DNA from: Sceloporus undulatus
Taxonomy: Eukaryota > Chordata > Lepidosauria > Squamata > Phrynosomatidae
Reading direction: 5' to 3'
Length of the DNA: 64,000 nt
Assembly: GCF_019175285.1 (NCBI RefSeq)
Contig: NC_056523.1
Coordinates: forward strand, 178,684,937 to 178,748,936
Positions within the stretch are counted from its first letter, which is position 1; the number at the start of each line of letters is the position of its first letter. Under the pieces are notes generated by a model. The model was given only the letters and a program-made list of their open reading frames with translations, did not search any database and was not told the origin of the DNA. A program made the translations under genes and the position numbers. Of this stretch, positions 42,753-53,099 are shown one piece after another.

Positions 42753-42960
42753 CATGAAGGTACGCATGGAGCGCGTACTAGGGTTAGGGAGGTGCGGTGC
42801 TTCCGCACCTCCCTAACCCTAATACGCGCTCTGCACGTAAAAAATGACGGCGGCCATCATGAGGACGTCACGGCCGCGCCGCCTCTACACGGGGCGGCGT
42901 GGCCGTGACGTCCTCACTCCGCGCCAGGGCGCCTAGGGCGCCCTTTCCGCAGACCAGGAA
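42753..42960. mobile_element. CpG-rich triple-hairpin element with telomere-like arms
   Basis: Three successive foldbacks. First, about 42764-42838: arms with TAGGGTTAGGGAGGTGCGG and CGCACCTCCCTAACCCTA. Second, about 42865-42918: GAGGACGTCACGGCC pairs with GGCCGTGACGTCCTC, inner GCCGCC / GGCGGC. Third, about 42921-42949: GGCGCCTAGGGCGCC. The first hairpin has the same plan as 24388-24487. No coding frame and no flanking duplication that I can fix. Confidence 0.75.
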
Positions 42961-43290
42961 GGAGCTCCGTTACACACACAGACATCTCCCCCCTATTTTA
43001 TCCATTGCAATCATGTTGAGAAGTAGGGCAGGTTGAGAAAGAATGTTACCCAGCAAGTTTAGTTTTAACCAAGTCTGGATGTGAAGCTGGATATCCATGT
43101 TTCTAGTTCTACTGTCTAACTGGTAAGCAATGTTTAATGGGTGACCTGATGGACATTTATGGAAATTGTAAGGTCATACAGGGTATGTGATGGCCCATTC
43201 ACATATGCAGATCAACTACTTGATCCTGTAGCCATTAAATTATGCCTGTCCTTTTCATTCTATGTAACCCATATTTAACCCATTTATAGT

Positions 43291-43371
43291 CAGTCCTTCA
43301 TATCTACAGATACTTTATCCATGGATTCAACCACCCATGGCTTGAAAATATTCATATTTCTCCCCAAGGAA

Positions 43372-43417
<46 letters not shown>

Positions 43418-44130
43418 CAAGAAGCAAACCTTGATTTTGCCATTTCATAAGAGGGACACCTTTTCAGTGGCATCACTGGGGAGGGGGGGTGCGGAGCACA
43501 CCAGGTGAAACCCGAAGGGGAGGTGACACCACTGATCCTCAAATATCTGTGTTTTAGCAGAAACAGGCTGTGGCATTCACCTGTTTCTGTTTAAAATGCT
43601 GTAACAGATGGTGTGAGTGAGGTGAGGCTCAGTGAGAGGAGAAAGGAGAGGCCCCAGATTTTTTAAAAAAAAATCAAAATTCAAATATTTTAAAATTAAT
43701 TTTTATTATTTTAATTTTTTCTTTAAATTCATCACATTTTACCAAATGTTCACTTTAACACAAAACTATGCATATATAAATACATTTAGGATGTATATAT
43801 GATATTGTATTGATATTGTATAATTTTACGTTTGCTAGTTGTTTTATGTCACAACTATTACCATAAAATCAGTGATATATGGGAATTAGGATTTATGAGT
43901 AACATTAGTACAAAAAAATTACTAAGGATTCTGTATGGTGTGGTAGGGGAGGAGGTCAATGAAGGGGGAAGTGACACCATGAGTTACCACACCGGGTTTC
44001 GCCAATCCTAATGACGCCTCTGCGCCATTTTATCATGCCATTGTACATAATGGCACTTGAGCATCCACAGATTTTGGTATTTATTGGGGATCCTGGAGTC
44101 AAATCCCAACAGGTACAAAGGAACCACTTG
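43291..44130. mobile_element. Tigger-like MITE split by a hAT-like element
   Basis: Left part: TCAGTCCTTCATATCTACAG and ATCCATGGATTCAACCACCC. Right part: CATCCACAGATTTTGGTATT and GGAACCACTTGTA. These are the two halves of the family at 61305. The middle (about 43463-44022) is another element. An (AC)n run sits at 43374-43413. Confidence 0.75.
43463..44022. mobile_element. hAT-like element nested in the Tigger-like MITE
   Basis: CAGTGGCATCACTGGGG on the left and TCCTAATGACGCCTCTG on the right are degenerate inverted ends. CACCTTTT and CGCCATTT flank it, a likely mutated 8-bp duplication. Interior AT-rich. Confidence 0.65.
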
Positions 44131-44174
44131 TATTTATGTGAAAATACATAATTCCCATTCAGTGTTGCATCTAC

Positions 44175-44376
44175 TGTATACAGTGCGCCTATACCATATG
44201 CAGGCGCACTATACACGACTTCAAGCTTATGCTGAAGCCATGTGACAATAGAACATATGATGCATGTGCCGCAAGCATGCACCCCATTGTTTTCAATGGG
44301 GCACAAGCATATGTGGAATTCCCCTTACGTGAGGAGATCCAGAACGGATCCCCTGTGTAAGGGAAGGGCCTACTGT
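44175..44376. mobile_element. TA-flanked MITE with CAGTGCGCC end
   Basis: TATACAGTGCGCCTATACCA on the left and GGGAAGGGCCTACTGTATA on the right, with TA on both sides; interior hairpin CATGCACCCCATTG/CAATGGGGCACAAGCAT. Mariner-like. Confidence 0.65.
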
Positions 44377-44955
44377 ATACTCGACTATAATTCGACCTCA
44401 TGTATAAGTCGAGGACAGATTTTGGGGGGCAAAATTATGGCTTTTGATATGGTCTATGGTTAAGTCGAGGGTAAAACTTGAGAGTATGTAAAAAAGGATG
44501 TAAAGAATGAAGCAAAGGGAAACAATGCCAAACAGTTTACAAAATTCAAGCAGACATCACTGTTTGTGCTCACACTAAAGGCTGGATGGATGAGAGAATA
44601 GAGCAGTGGTTCCCAACCTGTGGGTCGGGATTAAAGGGTCGTGGCATTAGGAAGGTTGGGAACCACTGGAATAGAGGGAAATCAGTGCTTCCAAAACAGA
44701 TTAAGCTCTTGCCTTTCATCAGAGGCTGGTTCCTTTTTTGGTAAGAGTAAGAGTATGGTAGTTACATTGACCCAGTGGATAAATCAGCTCAGGTTTTGGG
44801 GGTCAATTTTTTTACTAACATTTCTAGATTTATGTATAAGTCTGAAAATTTTAGTCAAAAAAATTGACCCATAAAACCTGAGCTGAATTATCCATTGGGT
44901 GGGTCAATGCAAGTACCATACCCTTACTCTTACCAAAAAAGCATATACAGTAAGT
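44377..44955. mobile_element. Mariner-like MITE carrying a SPIN insertion
   Basis: TATACTCGACTATAATTCGA, CCTCATGTATAAGTCGAGG and the AAAGGCTGGATGGATGAG phrase match 21247-22728 reversed. Right end near GCATATACAGTA. Interrupted at 44605-44671. Confidence 0.7.
44605..44671. mobile_element. SPIN hAT element, internally deleted (67 bp)
   Basis: Starts CAGTGGTTCCCAACCTGTGG and GTCG, then jumps to ATTAAAGGGTCGTGGCATTA and GGAAGGTTGGGAACCACTG. Left and right pieces match the two ends of the SPIN consensus as I recall it (CAGCGGTTCTCAACCTGTGG at the left). GAATAGAG flanks both sides exactly, an 8-bp hAT duplication. SPIN is known to have moved horizontally among tetrapods, including squamates. Confidence 0.8.
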
Positions 44956-45031
44956 AGCTTAACAAAATGTATTGAAAGGTGGCATTAAGAGGTTCAGACC
45001 TGTTTGTTTGGAACACCAGAAATACATTACA

Positions 45032-45226
45032 CAATCGTTCCTCCGGATTCACTGACTTCCCATTAGCGGTTTTGAATTTCCGCAGATGGGATGCCAGGAG
45101 GGACAAAATGGTGCATGCGCCTGTGATGTAAGTGCACAGTTATTAAAAACAATGGGGCTCCAATATTTGTGGTTTTTCTGATTCACAGGGGGTGGGGTGG
45201 GGGATCTGGAAGGGAAAACTGTACTC
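45032..45226. mobile_element. Degraded mariner/Tigger-like MITE
   Basis: ATCGTTCCTCCGGATTCACT left and GGAAGGGAAAACTGTA right, interior TTGTGGTTTTTCTGATTCAC; loosely inverted ends. Confidence 0.5.
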
Positions 45227-45671
45227 CTTTTTCAGGCCATTTTCTGTACAATCTTGTCAGCTGGTCCCAAATCTGGGGGAGTATGTGTTCAAATGCATGA
45301 AACTAGGCGCATGTAAAAACAACTCCAACTCAGCCACGTTGGTCCAGTCTTGCTGTTGGTTGAAAGGGAGAAAGGAGGCCACTATGTTCCCACAAATGAG
45401 CAGAGTGCAAGAGCAGCTTAGCAAGTGCCCAGCAGGAGGCAATAATGCAATGCAGTGGCATGGCACCTGTTCCTGAAATAACTTTGCTTGCGTCAGGACC
45501 TGAGATGTGACCCCACCTCGGAAACTGTCATGGAACTGGGAGGCATGTTGCTATGCACTAAATATGTCCATGGCCTAGTTAGTACCAAGACTTAGAAGGG
45601 ACCCATTTGCACCCACTAAGTGTAACAATGTCCTCTTTGACATGTGGCTTCCTTCTCCCTAGGGGTACACA

Positions 45672-45896
45672 TAGGCTGCATCTGTATTGCAGAAACAATC
45701 CAACATGACACTACTTTAATTGCCATGGCTCAATGCTACGCAATTCGGGGATTTGTAGTTTTGTGAGACGTTTAGCCTATCCTGTCAGAGAGTGTTGGTG
45801 CCACAACAACCTACAGTACCCAGAATTCCATAGCGCTGAGCCATGGCAGTAAAAGTGGTGTCAATATGGATTATTTCTGGGGTGCAAATACAGCCC
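45672..45896. mobile_element. Palindromic MITE, family of 16011
   Basis: GGCTGCATCTGTATTGCAGA and TTATTTCTGGGGTGCAAATA with TACAGCC; core GGGGATTTGTAGTTTTGTGA. Confidence 0.75.
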
Positions 45897-46466
45897 TACA
45901 ACTCCTCGCTCAAATGACAAATCTTTTTACCAGGGCTATACTGCTTCCTGTTACAAATGGGAGTTTGTGTTGAATGAATATTCCTCCCTAAAAAAAATAC
46001 TCTCTCCAAATAAAAATTCCAGTTATATACAACTGGTGTGTCAGGGAGCCATGTTTTACAGGAACTCTGTGAGGCGAAAATACTGTGCTATTTTATGGAG
46101 GAATCCCTTGTGTGCAGTCTAAAGTGACAAAGCCCAGAAACAGGTTTCCCACCTCAGTGAGAATGAGGCCAGAAGTTTAAAATGATCAACCACTCTCTAA
46201 CACCAGTGGCATTCAAACATATATATTCAAACAGACAACCAGACATGAGACCCAAACACACAGGCAGCATATAATAACATCTGAAAATAGTGCAAACATC
46301 TGTTTCCTGCCCAGCCAATGCAGCATCATGTTTAACTACTGCATTCTCATCTCTTCAAAGATAATTCATATATCAAGTTGATGGGTAGCATTCTGGAGGA
46401 AATAGCAATTTAGCCTCAATCACAGAAAAAAGCCCCCAAATTCCAATTAGCTACAATCATATAAAA
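45897..46466. other. Unassigned sequence
   Basis: No gene or repeat recognised. Confidence 0.45.
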
Positions 46467-46688
46467 AGCCAGTGTGGTGTAGTGGTTTGAGCAGTAGACT
46501 ATGGAGACCAGGGCTTGAATTACAGAAACCCACTGAGTGACCTTGGGCAGGTCACACTCTCTCAGCCTCAGAGGATGGCAATGGCAAACCCCCTCTGAAG
46601 AAATTTGTCAAGAAACCCCATGATAGGTTCAGCTTAGGGTCACCAAAAGTTGGAAATGGCATAAAGACACAACAACAACAACAACAAC
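46467..46688 (+). repeat. tRNA-related SINE (Sauria-like)
   Basis: GCCAGTGTGGTGTAGTGGTT head and (CAA)n tail. Confidence 0.88.
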
Positions 46689-46847
46689 TTCTTAGTTCAT
46701 ACATTGAGGTTGCTCACCTGATAACCGAAACATTCATGGTCTGCATATGTGAATTAGTGGTTGAAAGATTTTAACTTAAGGAGACAATTCTTTCACATTC
46801 CAAAACCAAAACCTTTCCTTGGATAGAATCCATTTAGACGTTTGAAG

Positions 46848-46980
46848 TGTGTGGTGTAGTGGTTTGAATGATGGACTAGGAGACCAGGATTTGAATCTGC
46901 ACTTGGCCATGGAAACCCACTTACCTTGGGTAAGTCACACTCTCTCATCCTCTGAGGAAGGCAAAGGCAAACCAGTACAC
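46848..46980 (+). repeat. SINE, 3' truncated
   Basis: GTGTGGTGTAGTGGTTTGAA head to GGAAGGCAAAGGCAAACC; the tail is missing. Confidence 0.8.
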
Positions 46981-46984
46981 CAGT

Positions 46985-47425
46985 AACTATTTAAAGACAT
47001 AGCCGTGTTGGTCCGGATTAATATCCGTATATGGTATGATGTAGTGCTTTGAGGGTTGGGACTACAACTCAGGAGACCAAGGTTCGATTCCCAGCTTGGC
47101 TACAGAAACTCCTTGGGTGACCTTGGGAAAGCCACATGCTCTCAGCCTCAGGGGAAGGCCATGGCAAACCTCCTCTGAACAACTCTTGCCAAGAAAACCC
47201 CATGATTGGGTTACCTTGGGGTGGTCATAAATTGGAAATGACTTGAAGAAACACAACACACACAAACACATGCATGCAAAGGGGTCTGTTAGCCCATTTG
47301 AGACTAATGAGAAAGATGTTGTAGCATATGCTTTCAGTCTCTCTCTCAGTCTCAAAGGGGCTACAAGATCCCATTGCATGCCAATAACAGCTTGCACAAA
47401 CATACACATAGAGACCTAGTACCCT
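46985..47425 (+). repeat. Dispersed repeat split by a SINE
   Basis: ACATAGCCGTGTTGGTCCGG (46998-47017) precedes, and GTTAGCCCATTTGAGACTAA with GTTGTAGCATATGCTTTCAG follows, the SINE at 47034-47275. The same wording is at 48300-48415 and 56725-56860. Confidence 0.6.
47034..47275 (+). repeat. tRNA-related SINE (Sauria-like)
   Basis: GGTATGATGTAGTGCTTTGA head, box-B-like GGTTCGATTCC, tail ACACAACACACACAA. Confidence 0.85.
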
Positions 47426-47930
47426 ATTCCTCACTAGCTACACCTTAGACCACCTGCATAACTTTAGAGACCCACTAAGCCACAAACAGTTTACAAGGCA
47501 TTCAATATTGAAAGACAAGTTATTTTGGTGCCAGGGGCCAAAATCTAAAAGAGCACAGTGTATGATAATAAAACAGTATATAAATAAGCAACACAGAGCT
47601 TCTTTCTAATGCCACACCATAATGTGCCACCGCAGGCTGCTTTATTCATCCTGTCTAATGTGAGCCTGGCACTATGAATAAACCTCCTGTTATTTGCAAT
47701 TTGCCTAGAAATGAGGGATGGGGAGGGAATCAGGGAAGGAGAAGTGGCTGAGTATCTGGCTTGGTGAGATGTTCAGTGGATCACAAATACTTGGGCAAGT
47801 CTGCTGTATTTACGCCACTTCTCTTCTTACTTCTAGTACAGCCCTCCCCAACATGGTGCCTTCCAGCTATATCTGACTGCAGCTCTCAGACCCACATGCC
47901 ACAGCACTTCTGGCTCAAAGGGCAAACTGA
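47426..47930. other. Unassigned sequence
   Basis: No gene or repeat recognised. Confidence 0.45.
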
Positions 47931-47934
47931 CACA

Positions 47935-47965
47935 TCTGTAAATTTACAGTGCTTTATAAATAAAG

Positions 47966-48013
<48 letters not shown>
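47935..48013 (+). repeat. LINE-type tail with (TAA)n
   Basis: ACAGTGCTTTATAAATAAAG leads into about 14 TAA units, the form of a CR1/L2 3' end. Confidence 0.7.
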
Positions 48014-48072
48014 CTGGAGGGAACCAGGTTGAGGAAGATTGCTCAAATGCCTTTACAGAGAGTTGGCTGTGG

Positions 48073-48300
48073 AGGGGCCAGCGTGGTGTGAGTGCTGGAC
48101 TATGATGCTGGAGACCAGGGTTCAAATCCTGGCTTGGCCATGAAAACCCTCTGGGTGACTTGGGCAAGTCACATACTTTCAACCTCAGGGGAAGGTAATG
48201 GCAAACCTCCTCTGAACAAATCTTTCCAAGAAAAGCCCATGATAGGTTCGCCTTAGGGTTGTCATAAATCGGAAATGACTTGAAGGCACACAGCACACTA
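48073..48300 (+). repeat. tRNA-related SINE (Sauria-like)
   Basis: GGCCAGCGTGGTGTGAGTGC head, TTAGGGTTGTCATAAATCGG near the end. Confidence 0.85.
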
Positions 48301-48415
48301 CACACATATGCACTCAAAGGGGTCTGTTAGCCCATTTGACACTAAGAGATTGAAGTAGGAGCATATGCTTTCATAGATTACATTTTTCTCTCAGTCTCAA
48401 AGGGGCTTTCAAAAA
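48300..48415 (+). repeat. Dispersed repeat fragment
   Basis: GGGGTCTGTTAGCCCATTTG and TCTCAGTCTCAAAGGGGCTT, as at 47280-47360. Confidence 0.6.
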
Positions 48416-48427
48416 ACCCTTTGAAAC

Positions 48428-48498
48428 ACCTGCCAAGAAAACCTTGTGATAGGGTTGTCTTGGGTTGGAAATGACTTGACAGCACACAACAACAACAG
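48428..48498 (+). repeat. SINE, 3' part only
   Basis: CCAAGAAAACCTTGTGATAG and GACAGCACACAACAACAACA. Confidence 0.75.
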
Positions 48499-49149
48499 GA
48501 AGAACCATGCACAAGAGCCAAAAAAACAGTGAGCAAGCTGAGAACCACAAAGAGAAGCCTCATCCTATGCTATCTGAAAAGCTCATATGTCTTCCTTGCT
48601 CCCTTACTCTTGCTTCTATGGGTGATAGGGCAACAGCCAAAAATATTGGCGAAGGAGGAGGAAGGAATGTGCACGGCACGTTCCTTGGCAGGGCTTGTGA
48701 GCCGCTCTGGCTGCACCTTCCACCATCTGTTTTTCAGGCATTCAGTGTTCTGGTGGTGGGTGGAGCCCTGTGGGGGAAGGAACAGCTTGGAAGAACTTGG
48801 AAGGAGAGGACTTTACACATTTCCCCCTCTATCCATCAGAGAGTTATTTGTCAGGGTTTTCTAAAGACAGCAGCGGCTCACAGGCTGCACTGCCAGCCAG
48901 TAAGTAAAACTTTAGCACTCCATTTTCAGTCAATATTAAAAACTGCATCCAGGGAAGGATCAGAGAAGGGTGGCAGAGTGGCAGGGTTCCAGAGCTTGTT
49001 TTGCAGAGTCAAGATTCAATTCTAGAACACGTAGGAAGACAAATAAAAGGGCTGGGAGGACCTTTAAGTATGCAGAGAAGACAGCAACAACAATAATTGC
49101 ATTGATTTATAATGCCCTTTTCACCAAAGGATGGACCGTCAGGCATATA
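48499..49149. other. Unassigned sequence with a chance 172-codon frame
   Basis: A + strand frame at 48507-49025 has no recognised domain, composition bias typical of noncoding sequence, and runs into repeat sequence at its start; I do not call a gene. Confidence 0.5.
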
Positions 49150-49373
49150 TAGTTGACTCTCCATATCCATGGATTCACGCATCCAGAGTTTGGAAAAAAT
49201 TTAAAAATGCATAAATAAATTCCAAAAAAGGAAACCTTGATTTTGCCATTTTTTATAATGGTCATTATTTTACTATCCATTGTCCTTAATGGGATTTGAA
49301 CATCCATAGATTTTGGTATCCATGGGGGGGGGGAGGTTGAGAACCAAAGCCCAGTGGATACCAAGAGCCCACT
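49150..49373. mobile_element. Tigger-like MITE
   Basis: CTCCATATCCATGGATTCAC left; GATTTTGGTATCCATGGGGG and GATACCAAGAGCCCACTA right. Confidence 0.75.
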
Positions 49374-49649
49374 ATCTAATCAAGAATAAAACAATACAAC
49401 ACAGAGACAGTTCTCTCTTATTCCACAAAAATTGGGTCTTTCCATTTAGAGCATGTGATTTTGAAAGAAGACTAAGCCGAAGCCCATGGCTTCTGCCTCA
49501 TGACATAACATCTTGGACCCACTTGTGTTCTGATAAACAGATTGGCAAAGGAAAATGACAGAAATAAAAGAAGTCTTTGGAAGGTGGGTCAAGCCTGTAG
49601 AAGATAGTGTATCCGCCATCGGTAACAGCATAGCAAGGACTTTAAAAAA

Positions 49650-49765
49650 TTTAACAAGAAAAGTTACTTTTTTGAATTACACCTCCCAGAATGAGACAGC
49701 CAGAGTGATTGTTGAAGGATTCTGAAAGGTATAGTCCCCAAAAGTAACTTTTCCAAGCACAGTTG
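49650..49765. mobile_element. MITE with AAAAGTTACTTTT ends
   Basis: AAGAAAAGTTACTTTTTTGA pairs with CCCCAAAAGTAACTTTTCC; core ACACCTCCCAGAATGAGAC. Confidence 0.75.
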
Positions 49766-50549
49766 GAGGATTAAAACAAATAACTTCCCCCAGTTCCACT
49801 GGAGGACAGGGCTGATATTAACAAAGCTTCTCCAGTTAGGCTTGCCATATCCCGGTGGGGGGCGTGACTTTCCCAGTTTTGGACCATGCCGCACGGTCAC
49901 GGTCCGGTTTTGCCTCTCTCCCAGGGCGGGTCCCCCCCCCCGGTTAGAGCGCCGCTGCGCTTACTTGCCGCTGCCATTTTTTTTTTTGTGCGGTGGCTCT
50001 TGCCGCCGCTGCCAATGCGGCTGTTGATGTGGCCCCCCCTGGCCACCGCCGCCACCGTCGCAGCCTTTGGCACCCACCCGGGCCCTGTGCCCCGCGCCGC
50101 CGCGCGCCCACACTCCCAGTTCTGCTGTGGCACGCGCAAGGCTCTATCAGAGGCTGGAGCTCCTCCTATGGCTGGCAGGCTGGCCACATGGGCCGTTGAG
50201 GGACTGAGGCAGTGGGCAAAGGTGGGCAGCGAGAAGCAGCCGCAGCAGCAGCAGCAGCAGCCGACCACCCGCCTCTACCTCCTCCTCCTTTGCTGCCTCC
50301 TCTGCACGCTCCCTTTCCATGGCCGCGGCTGCTCATGCAGCCGGCCGGCTACCCTCTTCCTCCTCCTCCTCCATGCCCTTCTTTCCAAGCTTCACGCACT
50401 GGCCTAAAAAGGGAGCTTGTCCCCTTAAGGAGGAAGAGCCTCAGAGGAGGAGGCGAAATGGAGGAGGACTCTGGGTGAGGGGAAAGGGCTCTTTCCTGGC
50501 CCCATATGGCTCCAAGCAGCAAGAGAGTGCTTCTTACTCATTTAGGTTT

Positions 50550-50662
50550 TTTTTAGGACTTCAACTCCCAGAAGCCTCAACCAGTTTAGCCAACTACCAG
50601 GGATTCTGGGAGCTGTAGTCCAAAACAGCTGGAGAGCCCAAGTTTGGGAATCACTGACAAGA
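50550..50662. mobile_element. Short hAT-like MITE nested in the composite
   Basis: GACTTCAACTCCCAGAAGCC left, GGGAGCTGTAGTCCAAAACA and TTTGGGAATCACTGAC right; partly inverted. Same type at 62817. Confidence 0.6.
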
Positions 50663-50774
50663 CGAAAAGCAGGAGGAGGAGAGTGGTCATTTCCGGTCAG
50701 CCTTCTTTATTTATTTCTTTTTTCAGGGCAGGGTTGTGTAAAAGAGTCAGTCTGGTTTCCGTGTATTTATTTTT

Positions 50775-50990
50775 TATTTTATTTTATTTTATTTTTGGTT
50801 AATTTTATTACTAAAAATATATAAGTTTCCCTTGGTTTTTTATTTTATTTTTGGTTAATTTTATTACTAAAAATATATAAGTTTCCCTTGCTTTTTTATT
50901 TTATTTTTGGTTAATTTTATTACAAAAATATATGTTTCCCTTGTTTTTTATTTTATTTTTGGTTAATTTTGTTATTAATAATATATAAAT
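50775..50990. repeat. Tandem repeat, unit about 62 bp, about 3.5 copies
   Basis: Each unit holds TTTTGGTTAATTTTATTACT, AAAATATATAAGTTTCCCTTG and a T/TTTTA run; later units carry small deletions. Confidence 0.9.
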
Positions 50991-51183
50991 TTGACTGTCT
51001 AGGAATAATGCCAAAATGTCCTCCATTTTGATCACACCTAAGAAACATGCATTTATATTAACATTAAAAAAAAATCATCAAATTTTTTGCATGTCCTCCA
51101 TTTTTTAAAAATGTGCCCTACATTTGAAAATGTTGTCCTACATTTGTCCCGGTTTAGAGGTCTTGACTTATGGCAACCCTACC

Positions 51184-51504
51184 TCCAGTTATTATATAGC
51201 ACCAGTAATTTTTCAGTACTCAGAAAATACCTCTCATGGCTGCTGGTGAATAGGACTATGACTCCATCTTCTGAGTAGGATGGATGGGTGGGTGGACTTC
51301 AGTTGGCTACATTTGGGTGAGTACAGCAGAGTAGCTTAGGGGGCAGAGAGGAAAGGGTGGGTAGGTGAGGACTGCTGGCCTGCCCCAGCATCTCTCACCT
51401 GCCATCAGTCTTACCTGGAAGACTAGAAGTGTGGGTTAAGCAAGAGAAAGGGTGTGTGTGTGTTAAAAAAGGTCTTTAAAATACTAATAAATATTATAAG
51501 AATG
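51184..51504. other. Unassigned sequence
   Basis: No gene or repeat recognised; short GT run near 51451. Confidence 0.45.
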
Positions 51505-51590
51505 GAAAGCCAGTGTAGTGTAAAACCCGTGACAGGGCTGCCATAAATTGGAAATGACTTAAAGACATAAAACAACAACAACAAATTATA
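51505..51590 (+). repeat. SINE with large internal deletion
   Basis: Head GAAAGCCAGTGTAGTGTAA fuses directly to the tail segment GGGCTGCCATAAATTGGAAA and ACAACAACAACAA. Confidence 0.75.
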
Positions 51591-51902
51591 AAAATACACA
51601 GTCAGAAACAAAAACACCATTAAAATTCTAATTAAACAAATATGGAATGAAGCTAACTGGCAGGCTACATAACAAATATGGTGGATCAAAATTAGCACAA
51701 TCCTAAATGGAGTGTATTAATTAAAAAGGGAAAAAAATCCACATTCATGCAAAGTTTGGTCAACTGGTTCCCATTTTGTGGGTTGAGATGTTGTGTATCA
51801 GCACTACCACATGTAACACAGAAATGCTGATGCCTGCTGGTCCACAGATATTTGTGAGGGAGAGGCACACATCATCATAGGCTGTGCAATGTCTGCATCT
51901 GG

Positions 51903-51995
51903 CTCAGAAAGGTTACTTTTGTGGATACAACTTCCAGAATCCCCCAATGAGGGAATTCTTGGAATTATAGCTCAAAATAACTTTTCCAAGCTCTA
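51903..51995. mobile_element. MITE with AAAGGTTACTTTT ends
   Basis: AGAAAGGTTACTTTTGTGGA pairs with CAAAATAACTTTTCCAAGC; core CTTCCAGAATCCCCC. Confidence 0.65.
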
Positions 51996-52114
51996 GTGTA
52001 CCTTGAAAGGTTATTTCATGAAGGAAGCCCTTTTTCTTGTTCTTTGCCCCTACTTTTTGTGGCTTCTGGTGTTGCAACACTGGATGAAAAGAAGGGCTTT
52101 TGTCTATACAGCAG

Positions 52115-52225
52115 AGGTGGGAATCTTATGCCCCTAGTTCTTGGACTGCAAGTCCTATCAGCCCTGACCAGGATAGCCAATGGTAAGGAATGATGAGAGC
52201 TGCAGTCCAACATTATCTGAAAAGA
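52115..52225. mobile_element. hAT-like MITE
   Basis: CAGAGGTGGGAATCTTATGC left; AATGATGAGAGCTGCAGTCC right; family of 11083 and 23811. Confidence 0.6.
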
Positions 52226-53099
52226 TACATCTCCAGTTATTGTACTCTAATGATGGGAACAGCCTGACCTGCAGGGCCAGGGCCATCCTTATCATTAGGC
52301 AGGATGAGGTGGCTGTCTGAGATGGTAAATCCTAGTGATAGCAAGAGAATGGAGGACAGAGATGTGTTGTTACTCCCTGCTTTCTCTGTAATATGGCCCT
52401 GCCCTGTGCCCCTAACCTATGCTGCTGTATGCAGGTATAACAGAAGACACAGTTCTGTCACTAGTGTTGACATAAGATTCAACTGCTCGTCTGATCATAC
52501 AGAATGGGAGAGTGGTGTCATCTTGACCTCAGGCAGAAAGATCCCTTGAGGAGGCTCTGTCTATAAAATAGGTTACCCATTATGCCCAGTTTTTAGGCGC
52601 AGAAGTCATCTGGACACAAGTTGAGGCTGGTAGGTAAAGAGTTGCCTCATCACCATCTGGGCAAATGTTAAGGCATGCATTAGTTCTCTCAGATTATAAC
52701 ATTTAGGAATAAGTGGCAATTATCTAATATAAGGGACATCTGGCAAAATGAGTGTAGGTGTCCAGCCAGCTCTTACATCACCAATCCCACATTGCTACAA
52801 ATAGAATGAGTAAAACCTCAAAAATATGAGATTGTTAATCTTAAATCTCTCATCTTTAAAGTTTAAAAAAGGCAGCTTCTTTTTATTTTACTGTATTTGC
52901 CATTGGGTAACTTCAGCATTCATAGCAGGCAGTCATACTTTCAAAATGATGGCACCCCCAAGCACAAGTCATTTAGGTCCATAATCCCCTGAAAAGTTAT
53001 CCAGTGAACAATCTCAGTGGATTGTACCTCCCTCCTCTCATTATTTTATCAATTAATTGTTGTCCTCCCCCACTACATTCTTCATCTTTCTCTTGAAGA
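52226..53099. other. Unassigned sequence
   Basis: No gene or repeat recognised. Confidence 0.45.

Larger units (their letters stand above)
49838..51183. mobile_element. GC-rich composite hAT-like element, about 1.35 kb
   Basis: Left edge GGCTTGCCATATCCCGG and right edge ATGGCAACCCTACC are inverted ends. TCCAGTTA is found immediately on both sides, an 8-bp duplication. Contents: a CpG-dense block 49845-50500 with no long plausible protein; a nested short MITE near 50550-50660; a 62-bp tandem array at 50775-50990; a module 51040-51155 shared with 24661-24780. Long Cys/Ala-rich and Leu-rich frames here come from CAG/CTC repeats. Confidence 0.75.

Noticed and set aside
42764-42838. Interstitial telomere repeat
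   Set aside because: Only about one and a half TTAGGG units per arm, inverted rather than tandem; part of a foldback element.
48507-49025. 172-codon + strand frame
   Set aside because: No domain recognised, overlaps a SINE tail at its start, and has no splice or codon-bias support.
49886-50478. Long frames in the GC-rich block (one reading runs of Cys, others runs of Leu, Ala or Gln), including a CGCF motif that recalls the ARHGEF25 N-terminus
   Set aside because: They come from CAG and CTC repeats within a mobile element with inverted ends; the CGCF match has no MRGG-like context or usable donor.
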